DNA from: an uncultured Clostridia bacterium
GTDB taxonomy: Bacteria > Bacillota > Clostridia > Christensenellales > UBA1242
DNA length: 5,564 nucleotides
Reading direction: 5' to 3'
Assembly (NCBI GenBank): GCA_944372715.1
Contig: CALVZZ010000014.1
Span: 1-5,564, forward strand
Below, piece by piece: positions 5,523 to 5,564 of the stretch. The notes beneath the pieces are model-generated. The model ran no database searches, was not told the DNA's origin, and saw only the letters and a list, made by a program, of their open reading frames with translations. Numbering within the stretch: the stretch's first letter is position 1; each line of letters starts with the position of its first letter. The position numbers and the translations under genes were made by a program.

Positions 5523-5564
5523 AAACCCTCTTTGATTATATGATAATTAAAATTATAAAAAAAA
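5523..5564 (-). promoter_or_regulatory. Putative promoter and leader of the CYTH-like gene
   Basis: On the minus strand there are two TATAAT boxes, at 5557-5552 and 5540-5535. The distal one, 29 nt before the ATG, leaves room for a short leader with the GAGGG site and is the better -10 candidate. Its -35 would lie beyond the window edge. The proximal one is only 12 nt from the ATG. In DNA this AT-rich either match may be chance. Confidence 0.35.

Overview
This window looks like chromosomal DNA from a very AT-rich, endospore-forming (or spore-lineage) Firmicute, most likely an uncultured Clostridia-type gut bacterium. The reasons are the low GC by eye, the standard genetic code (TGG is Trp and TGA is a stop), AGGAG-type ribosome binding sites on several genes, a BspA-type leucine-rich-repeat protein, and three recognisable sporulation families (SpoVB, YqfC, YqfD). 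The taxonomic placement is inference.

Layout. Bases 1-275 hold the 3' end of a + strand surface-type leucine-rich-repeat gene. It is followed by a strong hairpin (296-327) placed to terminate both this gene and the operon that converges on it. From 2971 down to 327 a tightly packed minus-strand operon encodes, in transcription order, a SpoVB-type polysaccharide/lipid-II flippase, a DUF421 (YetF-like) membrane protein and a small DUF4363 single-pass protein. The SpoVB and DUF421 genes are 3 nt apart, and the DUF421 and DUF4363 genes overlap by 4 nt (ATGA). An 88-base AT-rich divergent promoter region (2975-3062) separates this from a + strand operon of a small double-LysM protein, yqfC and yqfD (3063-4768). 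The 3' end of yqfD overlaps by 14 bases a convergent minus-strand gene (4755-5522) whose product resembles a CYTH/triphosphate-tunnel protein but lacks the N-terminal ExExK signature.

How the parts fit. In Bacillus, spoVB and yqfC-yqfD are mother-cell (sigma-E) genes, so the divergent arrangement suggests a small locus for making the spore cortex or envelope. SpoVB would move cortex precursor across the outer forespore membrane. YqfC/YqfD act at the same stage in a role that is poorly defined. The LysM protein, which has no signal peptide, could be a mother-cell-side spore envelope protein, and the DUF421/DUF4363 pair adds two membrane proteins of unclear function. The usual downstream neighbour of yqfD (phoH) is absent, replaced by the convergent CYTH-like gene. 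The least ordinary parts are the LysM gene placed in front of yqfC, and the CYTH-like protein. No RNA genes, CRISPR arrays, insertion sequences or phage genes were seen.
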